In this document: piece after piece, positions 50,141-62,639 of the stretch | Position numbering within the stretch: the stretch's first letter is position 1 | Layout: each line of letters opens with the position of its first letter | From: Erythrocercus mccallii | Lineage: Eukaryota > Chordata > Aves > Passeriformes > Dicruridae | Direction of reading: 5' to 3' | Assembly (NCBI GenBank): GCA_013397435.1 | Contig: VZRG01001650.1 | Location: 57,661 to 121,660, forward strand | DNA: 64,000 nt | The notes under the pieces: generated by a model | What the model saw: the letters and a program-made list of their open reading frames with translations, nothing else | Told to the model about the DNA's origin: nothing | The model's database searches: none | Program-made: the position numbers and the translations under genes

Positions 50141-50239
50141 GTGATGTGGCGACTGCGAACAAGGCTAGCAATGAACACGGCGGTGGCGCCGGCACCGGGA
50201 CCTTTGCCCCTCTCAGCTGCTCTCGGCCTCTCATGGCTC

Positions 50240-50419
50240 CTCTCGGTCCCTGAGCACCGACCCCACTGTCATGGCGGCGCCTCTGCGGCGGGAAGGGGCG
50301 GGAAGCGGAGAGGCCCCGCTGCGCATGCGCAGTGACGCCACCGCCGCTGGGCGGGCCGGGGCGACACCGCTTCCGCCCGGCGCCAAGATGGCGGCGCCCT
50401 TTGTCTGATCGGTGTCACG
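50240..50419 (+). promoter_or_regulatory. ZBTB17: ZBTB17 CpG promoter and non-coding first exon
   Basis: CpG-dense. A palindromic NRF1 site tgcgcatgcgca is at 50320-50331, a GC box gggcgggccgggg near 50350 and a YY1 motif aagatggcggc at about 50385-50395. The donor tcacg/gtgagg ends the putative exon 1 at 50419. The first coding exon is 3.6 kb downstream (acceptor at 54057-54058, two bases before the ATG). Confidence 0.75.
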
Positions 50420-53400
50420 GTGAGGGCTGCGGGCCGCGGGTGAGGCCCCGCCGGGCCCGGCATGGCAGGTGCGGCATGAGGGCCTCGGGAGAGCGCTGGA
50501 AGAGCTGGGGAGAGGGCTGAGTAGGACACGGGCACTGGGAGGAGAGGGGGTTGCGGCGCTCCTCGCTGGCTGTGGGGTAATGGAGCCGGTTTGGGGGTCA
50601 CCTCGGTGCACGGACCCCGCTTCTTTGAAGGCAGGCTGCGAGGGGGGGTGGGGAGCGGTCCCGCTGGCGGGCCCTGGAAAATGGGGGGCTGCAGGCTGTC
50701 GTGGGAGGAACGGGGGGTTGTTGCGGTAGGAACGAGGGACTGCCGGATAGCTGTGAGGGAAGCGGGGGCTCCTGGTTGTCGTGAGGGGGATGGGGGCTGG
50801 TGGCTGTCGTAGGGGGAGTGGAGGGGCTGTCGTGATGGGAATGAAGCTTCTGGATGTCATGAGGGGAGCAGGTGGGCTCTTGATTATCGTGGGAGGAACG
50901 AGCGGCTGCCGTGAGGGCACCGAGGGGCTCCTGGCTGCACCCCCTCCCCCCAGCGTGTCCCTGTCCGCTCTGGGACCCCCCCCAGCCGTGAGGCGACTCG
51001 AGGCGAGGCCATGAAGGAAGCCGTGTGTCCCCCAGGCTTGGGGCATCACTGTCCTCTCGGGCCGCCGAAACATCCTCCCGATGGCGGGGAATGGGGGTCA
51101 CAGCCCGAGCCAGCGCCAGACACATCCCCGCACTTCGAGGACGGGGAAAACCGCAAGGAAAATGGGCTTTTCCCTTGTTTTGGCGATGTGACATCCCCTC
51201 CTGGTTGTCCGTGCCCTCTGCGGGCAGGCATTAGTGACACATTTCCTGGACCAGTCGTGTTTCCTTAGTTTTGTTTCTGCATCAGAGGCTTCTCCTGAGA
51301 TTCCAGCCTTCTGCATTCCAAAGGGTGTTTTTCCCTGAGGAGACAAGAGTTTGTCATCCCTGGGTTCTGCAGAACACAGGAGGGATTTCAGGGGAGATCT
51401 CAGCCTCAGGTGATGTCTTGGTGTCCATAGCAGCACCAGCACATCCATAAGCCTGAAATCCAAATAACCAAGGTGTCTTCAGGATGTCTGTTCCCTGTGG
51501 GGCATGCAGGATGTCCCTCTTCTCGTGTCTTTCTCATTTTATTTCTTTTTCACCACATTTTTTTCTTTTTTTGTGATCATTTCTCCTCTCACAGCTCGCC
51601 TTCCACTTCCTACCAAAAACTCCGCAGTCCTTCCCTATTCCATGATCCATATTAGTATTATATGGAGCTGTTCCACTCATATCAGCTCTAAACTTTATTT
51701 TTTCATGAAAAACATTGCAGGATTTGTTCCTGGAAATGAGGGCAGACCCCTGTGGGCAGAGGCAGCAAGGGTTGGGGCAGCGTTGTTCCCTGAGCTGACG
51801 CATGAGGCGAGAGATGATGATGGGTAGGAAACAAACCCCCTCTTCCCTTTCATCTTCCCAGGATGGATGGCTGGGTGGTGACAGCCTTGAAAGGCAATCT
51901 TAAAATCACTGTTTTTTCCGATTTAGGGAGGTTTGGGAGTTTTTAATGGGTAGGTGTTCATGTGGCAGGGAAGGGGAGAGGTGATGTCACTAATTAGTGA
52001 GAGTGCTTAGCAGAGCTCGTGTGGGAAGCTCCCTGGGACTGCAGCTGCTGTATTTATCTGTGTGGTGGGCGTGGGTGGGCTCATAATGAACTTTTCCGTG
52101 ATTAATTGTATAATGAAAGACTAAACAGCCTCGTCAGGGAGAGGTTGGGAGGGGAATCGTCTCCCCTGAGGGGAAATCAGAGGGTGCCCAACCCTGCATC
52201 AGTGACTTTGCACCTCCAGCACCCAAGACTGGAGGTTTCAAATTCAAGTTTTTCATCCCATTTTTCCCAGGATGGCTGCATAGTGACTGACCTGAACACC
52301 TGGAAAGGAGAAATCTCTGGAGGAGAGACAAAACCCTCTGGCCCTCAATCCTCTGAATATCTCCACTCCTCGCTGCACAGGGGTGAGCTCAGGCACCAGT
52401 CCTGGGGGTTGGGTCCAGGTGTTTGGGATTGTTAAACGTCAGAGTCAGGGATTTTAGTGGATAAAGAGGACATTGGCTGCTGGGTGTGGGTATAGAGGGC
52501 TCATCCAAGCCTCTCCCTGCTGTGCTTCCAAGAGAGCCGGAATGTGACATTATGGAGGAGACTACAAAAAACAGGAAGGTTTTTGGGGGAGGAGTTGAGT
52601 TTCCTGGATTTTTACTTCCCTCTCAAAGCTGGGGAGAAAAGCTGAGACAAGTCAAATCCTGGAATGTTAAAAATCATCGTTCAGATTCAAAGTTCCTCTC
52701 ACAAATTCCCCAAAATACCCTTTTAGTGCATCAAACTGTCAAGATTCCTCAGGTCCTGCTGCACAGAGCTCTCCAAGCATGGAACACAGTTTTGTTTACC
52801 CTTTTTGTGGGGAAAATTCTTCCCTTTTTTTCCAGCGCTTTGCAAACCACACTAGTTCATGCTATACAGTACTTTTGACAAGTACTGTTTTTCCTGGCTG
52901 TCAGGGATGTAATTTGGGACAGGCTGGGCAAGTTAGGAGAGCTGGGGAAAGCCAGGGCAACAACAAAACGGAGTGGAACTTCCTCTCTCTCTGCATGATC
53001 CGATGCTGTCAGAGAGGTCCTGGCCTCCTACCCACGTTGGGAATGCCTGTGGAAGCTGAATGAATCCCTGGGAGGAAGATCCTTCCCCAAGCGCTGCTGA
53101 CACCTGCAGCTGACAGGAGGAGGCTCCCTCTGACCACTGATGAGGGAACAGGAGCTGGAAGTGCCTGGTGGTGTGGATCCAAACTTCTCGCTTTTTCCTG
53201 ACTGGAAACTCCTGATTTAAGAGGTGGTGAAGTGGAAAAACAACTTCCGTGGGATGGAAACTTTCAGAGACACCAAGCATGGAATCCAGGATTGTTCCTC
53301 CAGCCATAACTTTCTTACTACAGCATCCAGAGCTTTAGGAACTTCCTGCATGATCCCTGTTTCCTTTCTCCTCCCTCCTTGCCAATCCCTTGAAACAATC

Positions 53401-54058
53401 CTTTCAGCACTGGAATCAATGTTGGAAGACAAAGCCAAGTGAAAACCCTTCATTGACCCCACGGATGCAGCTCAGGAGAAAATCCACAGTGTGGCACTTG
53501 CTGAGAAGGACCTGCTGGAAAATTGGGGTTTTGCCATGTTTCCAGCAATTTGCAGCATTCCTTAGGCAGAGCTGTGCTCCAAGCATGGAGAACTCCCTCC
53601 AAACACATAATAAAATATAAAAATTCCTCAGTATTGTGATATGAGCAGCTGAAAAGAGCAGGAGCTGGAAGGTTTGGACAAACACTTCCATGCTGTGGCC
53701 TTGGCAGGAGCCATGACACAGAGGAGGGATGATGGCACTCGTGTCTGTGGAGGTGACAAGGCTCCTGCTTGCTGCTTGGACCAGCTGAGGAGCAAGAGCT
53801 GTGTTCTGAATACCGTCAGAGTGGCTAAAACCCATCGTGGCTGTTCCATCAACTCCTTCTAGCCCTGTCTTGGAGTCGTGGCTGTTCTAGTGGGTATGGG
53901 TTGGATTTAGCCAGGACAGGAGCTGAAATTTAACTTTCTGGGCCATTTTGTTAACCATCAGGGCAGTCAGGTTGTGTTTTGTGATCTCTCCACAACCCCT
54001 TCAGTGGTTTCACCACCCACCTCAACCCCCCATCCCGGGTTTTTTTCCCTCCCCACAG
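50420..54058 (+). other. ZBTB17 intron 1
   Basis: 3.6 kb without a recognised exon. The first 550 bp (50420-50970) contain a degenerate G-rich array around ggctgtcgtgaggggga. The rest is single-copy-looking DNA. A partial similarity links 52.76-52.88 kb and 53.53-53.60 kb (tccaagcatgga and ttccagc-tttgca), possibly remnants of one old element. Confidence 0.6.
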
Positions 54059-54060
54059 CC

Positions 54061-57000
54061 ATGGATTTCCCGCAGCACAGCCAGCAGGTGCTGGAGCAGC
54101 TGAACCAGCAGCGGCAGCTGGGGCTGCTCTGCGACTGCACCTTCGTGGTGGATGGCATTGACTTCAAGGCCCACAAGGCCGTGCTGGCTGCCTGCAGCGA
54201 CTACTTCCGCATGCTCTTCGTGGACCAGAAGGACGTGGTGCACCTGGACATCAGCAATGCCGCAGGTAGGCACGGAACTTTTATCCAGGATCCCTTCCAG
54301 CTCATTAAACAATGCAGTTCCGTGCCCAAGCTTCAAGGGAGGCTCTTCAGCTTGTTATTTTGAGTGTTTCAGAATGAAAGAGTGAGGGGTGAGGGCTCAT
54401 TTCTGGTTGTGTCACCTCCCATGCAGGCCTGGGCCATGTTCTGGAGTTCATGTACACAGCTAAGCTGAGTCTGAGCCCCGATAACGTGGAGGATGTGTTG
54501 GCCGTGGCAGGTTTCCTGCAGATGCAGGAGATCGTCAGCGCTTGCAACGCACTCAAATCTCTCTCTGTGCCCCCAGAAAATCCCCCTGGGATGAACCAGC
54601 AGCCCCCCGAGATCGGTACGTACCCTCCTGGCTTCCCCTCGCCCAGGCAAAGTCAAGATTTACCCACTTATATTATGCAGTCCAAAATTTATCCACTTAT
54701 GCTCCTGGGCCACCTTGCAAACCCAGTTCCTGGGTGCATCTGGTGCACCTGGATGGTGTTTGATCCTCTTGGGCAGCACCAGCAGTTGAAAAATCACTGC
54801 TTCTGTAAATTTTGTGGGATTTGGGAATCCTCCTGACAGCAGCAGCTGGATGGCTTCGCCTATTCCCTTGCAGGAGCCAACAAGGTGATGGCCGATGCCA
54901 AGACATCAGTGGTGGCAGAAGCTCTGGGAGAGGCTGACAAAGCCAAAGCAGCTGCTGCTGACACCAAGGGGAAGGAGGAGAAGCCGGAGGCTGCGGCACA
55001 GCCTGAGGCACCTGTGGAGCAGCCGGCTCGCCAGGAAGGTGAGCCAGCGAGGGATGACACCCTGGGTCCTGCTGTCACCCCCAGCACACCCTGTCCTGAC
55101 ACTCCCGTGCTCGCAGGGACAGGCGCTGCCATCCAGGAGAATCCCAAGGCCGATGTTCCCAGGCTCCTGCAGCCATCAGAGAGCGTGGTGGGCAGCGGCA
55201 GCCCCATGGCCACAGACACTGCTGGGACAGGAGGTGTGTTGGTGAGCAGGGCTGGGACAAAACTGGGCAAAGCTTGAGTCCTCGTTTTCTGTGGAATTAA
55301 TTGTGTGAGCGTGACTTCTGTGAGGCACGGATCCTCTGGGAGCAGTTTTCATGGAGCATAGCGAGGAGAGTTGGGAAATTCTCCTTTGCCTGCACAGGCT
55401 TTGGGAATTTAAGGCTAATCACCTGCAAATTCAAAGTGATTCTAGGTAAAGGTGATGATGGATAAGCTTTCACTTCCAACTCAGATGTTTCTGTGATTTC
55501 CCTTCAGACAGGGGATGCCTAATCCCAGTCTCCTTAGGTTAGGAAATACAGGTGGATTTTGTGCCTCTGCTTGCCATTCCCAAATTTGAGCATCCCCATT
55601 TTCTACCGTCCTGCAGACATGAAGCTGGAAAGGAAAGAGGAAGAGGGGGAGATGATAGTGGAGGAGGAAGATGAGAGTAAAATCCCCGAGGAGGAGCCCA
55701 CCCAGTTGGAGAACGGGGAAAACACTGAGGATAACGAGTCGGGAAGCACAGATTCTGGGCAGGAGAACTCAGGGGAGCCGCGCCTGCTGCGCTCTGGCAC
55801 CTACAGCGACCGCACCGAGTCCAAGGCCTACGGCTCCGTCACACACAAGTGCGAGGTGAGGCCGGCCGGGCTCCTGGGCAGCATCTCCAGGTGTCTCGGG
55901 GAAAGCGGGGTGACACTGCCTGTCCCTCCATCCCTAGGACTGTGGGAAGGAGTTCACCCACACTGGGAACTTCAAGCGACACATCCGTATCCACACCGGG
56001 GAAAAGCCTTTCTCGTGCAGGGAATGCAACAAGGCCTTCTCCGACCCGGCTGCTTGCAAGGCCCATGAGAAAACACACAGGTATGGGTGGAACCAGGGAA
56101 AGATGCCTGAAAAATGTGAGGTTTGCTGGGAATAGTTGAATCTTTTGGAAATCCACCGGTGTGTTGGGGTATCCGGAAGGAGATCTGTTTTTCTGCCTCT
56201 GTCATAGTCACAGAATAGTCCTGAGCTGGAAGGGATCCATCAGGATCAAGTCCAACTGGCCCTGCACAGACACCATCAGAATCCCGTCCTGTGTCTGAGA
56301 GCTTTGTCCAGATTGTTCTTCCCTTTTGTGTTGTTTCGTGGACTCCCTGTCCCTGGAAGTGTTCAGGGTTGGATGGGGCTTGGAGCAACCTGGTCTAGTG
56401 GCAAATGGGATCTGGTGGAACAAAATGAGCTTGGAGGTCCCTCCCAACCCAAACCATTCCATGATTCCTGTGGGTCTGGCTGGGGGGTGGTGCTCAGACT
56501 GGGGCAGCGAGACCCTGGTGCTGGGTGTGATATTCCCACCTCATCCCAGCCCGCTGAAGCCGTATGGCTGCGAGGAGTGCGGGAAGAGCTACCGGCTCAT
56601 CAGCCTCCTGAACCTGCACAAGAAGCGGCACACGGGCGAGGCCCGGTACCGCTGTGAGGACTGCGGCAAGCTCTTCACCACCTCGGGCAACCTGAAGCGG
56701 CACCAGCTGGTGCACAGTGGGGAGAAGCCCTACCAGTGCGACTACTGTGGGCGCTCCTTCTCTGACCCCACCTCCAAGATGCGCCACCTGGAGACGCACG
56801 ACACCGACAAGGAGCACAAATGTCCCCACTGTGACAAGAAGTTCAACCAGGTGCGCTGGGAAGCTGGGCCAGTGTGGTCCTTGAAGGGAGATTTGTCCAT
56901 GGGATGCAGTTTGGAGCTCTCAGAGCTGTCCTGGGATGGTGGTGTATCCATGAGGTGTAGCTGGGGGTCTCAGAGTGATCCTGAAAGGGTGGATTGTCTG

Positions 57001-59894
57001 TGGGATGCAGTTTAGGGGTCTTGGAGCTTGGAAGGGTGGTTTATCCATGGAGTGAAGCTTGGAGGTCCCAAAGGCCACTCCAAAAGGGATCCATGGGGAT
57101 TTGGGTTGCTCTGAAAGGAGGCAAGGTGGTTTGGGGCTCTCTCCATGCCATTTTCCATCCCCAGGTGGGGAATTTGAAGGCTCACCTGAAGATCCACATT
57201 GCAGATGGGCCCCTGAAGTGCCGGGAGTGTGGGAAGCAGTTCACCACATCAGGTAACATGGGGAAGGGGGGCTGTGGGCCTGAATGATGGGACTTGGATG
57301 GTCTGGGAGGAGCAGGGAGTATTCCAGGGCTGGATCAGAGCCAGAGGAAGGATTTCATCCTGGGTTTACAGTGGTTGTGCTGCATGAATTCCTGGTTTTC
57401 CCCATGGAGCCACACCTTGGAATGAGCTCCTTATCCATGTGTTGGAGATGGGGATGTCTCCTCCCATTTTCTCCCAACCTGCTGCAGAGCCAGAGGGTTG
57501 GAATGATTCCAGTGGAGTCTTTTGATCCCCTCAAACACTGGGTGCTTGTCCTGGCTGTGTCCACTTCCACGTTACTGCCTGATCCCAGGCAAGGTGCAGC
57601 CAACTTCCCTTGATCCCCGTGCAGTCCCTGCTCCCTGAACAGCACCAGGCTTTCCCGAGGGAGCTTCTGGGGCTCTGGGAAGGAGGAAAAGGGGGAGGAG
57701 GATCCAGTGTCCTTTAGCCTGTCCTGCTCCCAGGTAACCTGAAGCGGCACCTGCGGATCCACAGTGGGGAGAAGCCGTACGTGTGCGTGCACTGCCAGCG
57801 CCAGTTTGCCGACCCCGGCGCACTCCAGCGCCACGTCCGCATCCACACTGGTACGGATCCACTCCTGCCTCCCCGAGGGCTTCTCCCTCACCTCGTGCTC
57901 CCCACCCATCTCCTGTGTTTCCCCAGGAGAGAAGCCGTGCCAGTGCTTGATCTGTGGGAAAGCCTTCACCCAGGCGAGCTCCCTCATCGCCCACGTGCGC
58001 CAGCACACCGGGGAGAAGCCCTACGTGTGTGAGCGGTGTGGGAAGAGGTGAGGCTTCCTCTTGGGAATACTGGGAGGGGCACTTCAGTGGTGTTGGAACA
58101 ACACTCAAGGTGATACCATGGATTCTGGTGACTGTGGTGTCATTCCCAAAGGTTCGTCCAGTCAAGCCAGCTGGCCAACCACATCCGTCACCACGACAAC
58201 ATCCGGCCCCACAAATGCACCGTCTGCAACAAAGCCTTTGTCAATGTGGGTGACCTGTCCAAGCACATCATCATCCACACGGGTGGGTACCTCCCAAAAC
58301 CCTGCACTGCCCCCGGGCATCACCCTTTCACCCACACCCCCATTCCCTGTTCTCTTCCCAGGGGAGAAGCCGTTCCTGTGTGACAAGTGCGGGCGTGGCT
58401 TCAACCGTGTGGACAACCTGCGCTCCCACGTGAAGACCGTGCACCAGGGCAAGGCTGGCATCAAAATCCTGGAGCCCGAGGAAGGTGACGAGGTCAACAT
58501 CGTCACGGTGGCGTCTGATGACATGGTGACATTGGCCACCGAGGCACTGGCTGCCACCGCTGTCACGCAGCTCACCGGTGAGCTGAGGGGCCCGTGAGGT
58601 TCCCAAAGGGACTTCATCCATGGGGGGCATCTTGGGAGCCATCCAGAGGGGAAAATGAGCGGGTGGGGTGCATCTGGGAGGTCCTGGAGTTGTCCTGAAA
58701 TGGAAACTTATCCTTAGGGAGCAGCTGGGTGGTCCCAGAGTTGTCCTCAGAGGGAGATTCATTTATGGGGTTCAGTTTAGGGGATTCAGGAGTCATCTGA
58801 AAAGGGAAATTTACCTGTGGAAATGCAGCTTGGGGTGTACTGAAAAGGAGGTTTATCCATGGGGTGCAGTTTGGATGTCCCAGATTCCATCCCAAAAGAG
58901 AGATTTTATGCCTGGAGAGGAGCTTGGGTGTTCCATGAGCCACCGCAAACGGAAAACTTATCCGTGGGGAGCAGTTGGAGGGGCCTGGAACTGTCCCTGA
59001 AGTGAGGTTAATTTAACCTTTTCTGTGGGGGCCAGCCTAGTGGATCCCAGGAGTCCTTCCAGAGGGGAAACTTATCCCTGGGGTGCAGCTTGGGTGCCTT
59101 GGGGCAGTCCTGAAAGGGAGGGTTTTCCATGAGGTGCAGTTCGAGACGTCCAAGAGTCACCCCAGAAGGGAGATTCATTTGTGGGGGGGCAGTTTGGGGC
59201 TTTTCCATGAGGTGCAGCTTGGAGGTCCTGGAGCCCCCTAAGGTGCTGGCGATTTATCCAAGGGAGCAGCACCCAGGTCTGGGCAGCCTCACATCCCACT
59301 GGAGCCAATCCCACCCTCGGCACTGGGCAGGATCCACAGCCGGGGGGGCAATTCCTGCCCAGCCGGGCCCCCCTAAATCTCCCTGTCCCCTGCAATGAAC
59401 CTGTCCCCTCAACGTTCCTGTCCCCCCTGTCCCCGCAGTGGTGCCCGTGGCGGCCGCGGTGACGGCGGATGAGACCGAAGCACTTAAAGCAGAGATCACC
59501 AAAGCCGTGAAGCAGGTGCAGGAGGCAGGTGAGACCGGGATACCGGGCTGGCTCCTCCCGTCGAACCACGGCAGCACCTCCCCCATTTTTGTGTGTGTTT
59601 CTCTCTCCCCCGGCAGACCCCAACACACAGATCCTTTACGCCTGCGATTCCTGCGGGGAGAAGTTCCTGGACGCCAGCAGCCTGGCGCAGCACGTGCGCA
59701 TCCACACGGCCCAGGCGCTTGTCATGTTTCAGGCGGAGCCGGACTTCTACCAGCCCTACGGCGCCGCGGGCTGGCCGGCAGAGCAGGTCATCCCCGCCGG
59801 GGAGCTCCTCTTCCGCCCCCGTGACGGCCCTGAGGCCCCCCCGACCGCTGCCCCAGCCCCCCCGGCCGAGGGGCCGCCCCCGCCCCCCGAGTGA
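54061..59894 (+). CDS. ZBTB17: ZBTB17 (MIZ-1), BTB zinc-finger transcription factor, complete
   Basis: MYC-interacting factor that activates CDKN1A/CDKN2B and is turned into a repressor by MYC. Fourteen coding exons: 54061-54265, 54427-54615, 54874-55038, 55117-55233, 55617-55855, 55938-56080, 56550-56850, 57165-57252, 57734-57850, 57927-58047, 58152-58282, 58362-58577, 59439-59528, 59617-59894. Sum 2400 nt, 799 aa (human 803). BTB/POZ about 1-115 (MDFPQHSQQVLEQLNQQRQL). Ala/Glu-rich then acidic linker to about 300. Twelve clustered C2H2 fingers about 302-640 with TGEKP-type linkers, and a separate finger 13 at about 713-735 (YACDSCGEKF). Finger 6 retains the atypical HIADGP linker. The Pro-rich C-terminus ends PPPPPE. 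The donor after 55233 is GTGTGT, chosen because it alone keeps frame. Confidence 0.96.
56200..56465. repeat. Head-to-head CR1 fragments, ZBTB17 intron
   Basis: The first part (about 56200-56325) is minus-oriented: cacagaatagtcctgagctg, aagtccaactggccctgcac. The second (about 56345-56465) is plus-oriented: ggaagtgttcagggttggat, ggaggtccctcccaaccc, attccatgattcctg. Lies between zinc-finger exons 6 and 7. Confidence 0.75.
56875..57115. repeat. Minisatellite in ZBTB17 intron 7
   Basis: Degenerate unit of about 60 bp: ttgtccatgggatgcagttt, ggagctctcagagctgtcc. The same motif family recurs in the intron at 58600-59250. Confidence 0.8.
58600..59255. repeat. Minisatellite in ZBTB17 intron 12
   Basis: About ten diverged copies of a 55-65-bp unit: tttatccatggggtgcagtt, tgggtggtcccagagttgtcc, cagaagggagattcatttg. 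Related to the array at 56875. Confidence 0.85.
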
Positions 59895-59973
59895 CCCCGC
59901 CCACGCCCAGCCTTTATTTAAGAGACAGCTCGGAAATGGTGTAAAAAGTGTACTTCTGGAAGGAAAGAGACGG

Positions 59974-59979
59974 AATAAA
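59974..59979 (+). terminator. ZBTB17 poly(A) signal AATAAA
   Basis: gacggaataaaatgc, 80 nt after the stop codon, followed by tgtaagggttggtgctc (GU-rich). Short 3'UTR. Confidence 0.85.
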
Positions 59980-59999
59980 ATGCAATATTTTGTAAGGGT

Positions 60000-62630
60000 T
60001 GGTGCTCTCGGGGGTGGGATGCTGCGGCTTTCCCCCCAGGGGATGTTCTGGGGCTCCTGCAGAGCTGGAGCCCAGTGGGGGCAACTGAAATGCTCCAATC
60101 ACTGCTGAGAGTGTAATGTGTTAAAAGTGGGAATAGATGAGTTGGTAAAAGATAAAAACGGTGGTCTGAGGTTTTCAACCCCACCCAGAACAGCCGATGG
60201 GGATTTTTGGGGTAAACCCAAGAAGACCCTCACCTGCTTACCCCCACTGAGGGAGGGTTGTGGAGGCAGGGGAGATGCCACTGTTTGGGGGTAAAAACAG
60301 AAGAAAAGGTGCTGCTGGATGGTGGTGGAAGCTGGGAGCCCGCAGGGTCTGGGAGCTCAGCTGGGCACACTCAGAAGAGTCCCCAGACCCTGCAGCTGGG
60401 AGGGGGGCTGGGGGTTGCAGGGGCCGTGTGTCCATCCCTGTCTGTCCCTATCCCAGGGGACTGAGGGGGGCAGTGCTGGCTCCAGCCTTGTCCCCCCCAC
60501 TGCTGGGGCTGGGGCAGGAGGGGCAGGAGCCCCAAAGTGTGCCCTTGTCTGTGTATCCAGCTGGATACTCACCCCCTGCTCTGTCCCCTCAGAGCCTCCC
60601 AGCTCCCCAGAGCAGGGAGGGAAGGGAGACACAGCATGGACACAGCGACAGGGGCATGTCTGGCTGGGACAGATGGACACAGAGATGGCTGCAGGTCCAG
60701 CTGGACACATGGAAAGCTCCATGGATGGTTGGACAGCGGTAGAGATACATGGACAGGTCACCTTTGGGCCAGACAGTTTCAGATTCAGTTGGACACCTGG
60801 ACATGAGACTGCCCACCTGTGCTGCCATTCATGTGCCCATCTGTCCTCATCCCTGCTCCCCATCCTGGGGGGTTGGAGGATTCAGGACACATGGACAGGG
60901 GTGTGGATGGTTGGATGTTCAGCTGGAAATGGCTGGAGGGAGGGAGGGAGGGACACAAGGGATGGTTGGACTGGCAGACACAGGGACATGTCCAGCGGGA
61001 CACACAGACAGTTGTATGATGGTTACATTCACAGCCAGACAGAGGGACCATTGCACAACCAGTTGGACAATTGGACGTCCAGCTAGACACACAGGCATTG
61101 TGCATGCAGCCAGACAGCTGGACAGACACCTGCCCAGCCAGACACTTTCCTCCTCCACCCATGGGCATAAATGCCCCAATGTACTTTTTGCCCCCAAAGC
61201 CTCTCCAAAACCAGCGATTTCACAACCCCACCCCACCCTCCTCACACCCCCTTCAGGCCCCAGCCCCAGCCCCAGCCCATTCCCCATTTTCCATAGATTT
61301 GGAGTAGGATTGGGCTGGACCATTCCTTCATTCTCAGAGCCTGGGCTGAGAGATGAGTCGGACAGATGGACACGGGGCTGTGGGGGCAGGGCAGGGATGT
61401 GAGAGGGCTGGGGCAGGCTGTGAAATTGCTGGTTTTCAAGAGCAGCATTTGGGGCAAAAAAAACCACCCCATTTTTTGGGGCATTTATGCCCATGGGTGG
61501 AGGACAAAAGTGTGTGGCTGGGCATGAGCGGGTCTGTCCAGATGGAAATATATTTTTTCAGTTAGAGGTCCGTCCATCCATCCATCCGTCTGTCCATCCG
61601 TCCGTCCATGTCTGTGTGTCCAGCTGGGCATACAATGTCCATGTGTTCCTCTGGATATAACAGTGTCCAACTGTCCAGCCGGACACTCCCCTGTTCTGTC
61701 CATCTGGCAGATCCATGAGATGGGGTAGGTGAAGGGGATGGGCCTGGATGGACAGACAGGTTCAGGCCCAGCGGGGTGGACGGACATTGCAAAGGCACCT
61801 GGACATATGGACAGTTCACACCTGGCCGGACACACAGACTGTGCCCTCTAGCACCCCAGCCCTTGCACAACACCCCAAAAATGCCCCTTTTTACCCCAAA
61901 GGCCTCACTCAAAAACCAGCAGAGTCAGACCCTTTCCCTCTGCGCCCTGGTAATCGTGTCTGTCCGTCCAAGCCCCATCTGTGTCCGAGGTCTGTCCATC
62001 AGTTCCACCTCACTCCCACCTCCCTGGGGGAAGTCCAAGGCCCCACCTGACCCCCCCTAGTGGGACTTGGGTTGCTGTGGGGTGTCCCTGGCCAGGCTCC
62101 CAACATCCATGTCCATCCTGGGGCACCAGCAGCACCTTTTTGTCCTGGTTTTACCCCAAAACAGGCTATGTTCTCTCCCCTACCCTCACCCTGGGGGTGC
62201 GAGGTGAGGGTCTCCCCTGGTTTTGGAGACCATCCCCCAAATTCTGCCCTAAACCTCCTTTTTTACACATCTGCTTTTGACCCATTTACACCAGCCTTCA
62301 TTATAGGCTTCCCACTTGCACCTGGCAGGAATTGGGTGGAAAAGCAGTGAAAAACATCAAGGCTGGCTCTTATATGACAAAGGATGATGAGTATCAGTAA
62401 TCCAGGGATAATTTTCAGTGAGGAGTTGGTGCACGGAGAGATTAGAAGTGGGGGCAAACCCTGCAATTTCAGTTTTCACAGGTATTTATGACACAGGAGG
62501 ATAATGAAAAGAAATTTGGTTTAGTGTGATTAAATGACCTTTTTTTCTGGTTGTTTTTAAAGGTGGGTGACCCCTCCCTGGCAGCCCTCAAACCTCCCCT
62601 TCCCGGCTCCCCCTCCCCACGCCGAGGGAT
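60000..62630. repeat. Repeat-rich ZBTB17-SPEN intergenic DNA
   Basis: Convergent genes are separated by about 2.6 kb. From 60.63 kb the plus strand is full of ggaca words (gggacagatggacaca) on one strand. Around 61.55-61.70 kb the complement dominates (gtccgtccatccatcc). At 61.74-61.85 kb ggaca words return. Long open frames here arise from the repeats. The ends (60.0-60.6 and 62.0-62.6 kb) look single-copy with no recognised feature. Confidence 0.75.
61116..61543. repeat. Imperfect inverted repeat with third direct copy at 61870-61940
   Basis: Left arm 61116-61230 and right arm 61412-61543 are reverse complements over about 115-130 bp, with indels. The shared core is ctccacccatgggcataa plus atgcccc and a later aaaaccagc-atttcaca. 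The spacer is about 180 bp. A further diverged copy in left-arm orientation lies at 61870-61940 (aaaaatgccccttttta, ctcaaaaaccagca). Confidence 0.85.
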
Positions 62631-62639
62631 GAGGTCGGG

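Larger units (their letters stand above)
48230..50235. other. HSPB7-ZBTB17 intergenic region
   Basis: No gene recognised; human SRARP (C1orf64), which lies in this interval, was not seen. Contents: a tggttttttggtt low-complexity run near 48510-48545, GC-rich single-copy DNA at 48.7-49.4 kb, two CR1 remnants and an AT-rich section at 49.56-49.94 kb. Confidence 0.6.

Noticed and set aside
53540..53640. Possible gene end in ZBTB17 intron 1 (aataaaatataaaa near 53610)
   Set aside because: An isolated poly(A)-like hexamer without any upstream coding signal; likely part of an old repeat.
60260..61494. Long plus and minus open frames, including similar MGINAP-starting peptides on opposite strands
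   Set aside because: The similarity is explained by the inverted repeat; no homology or gene structure.
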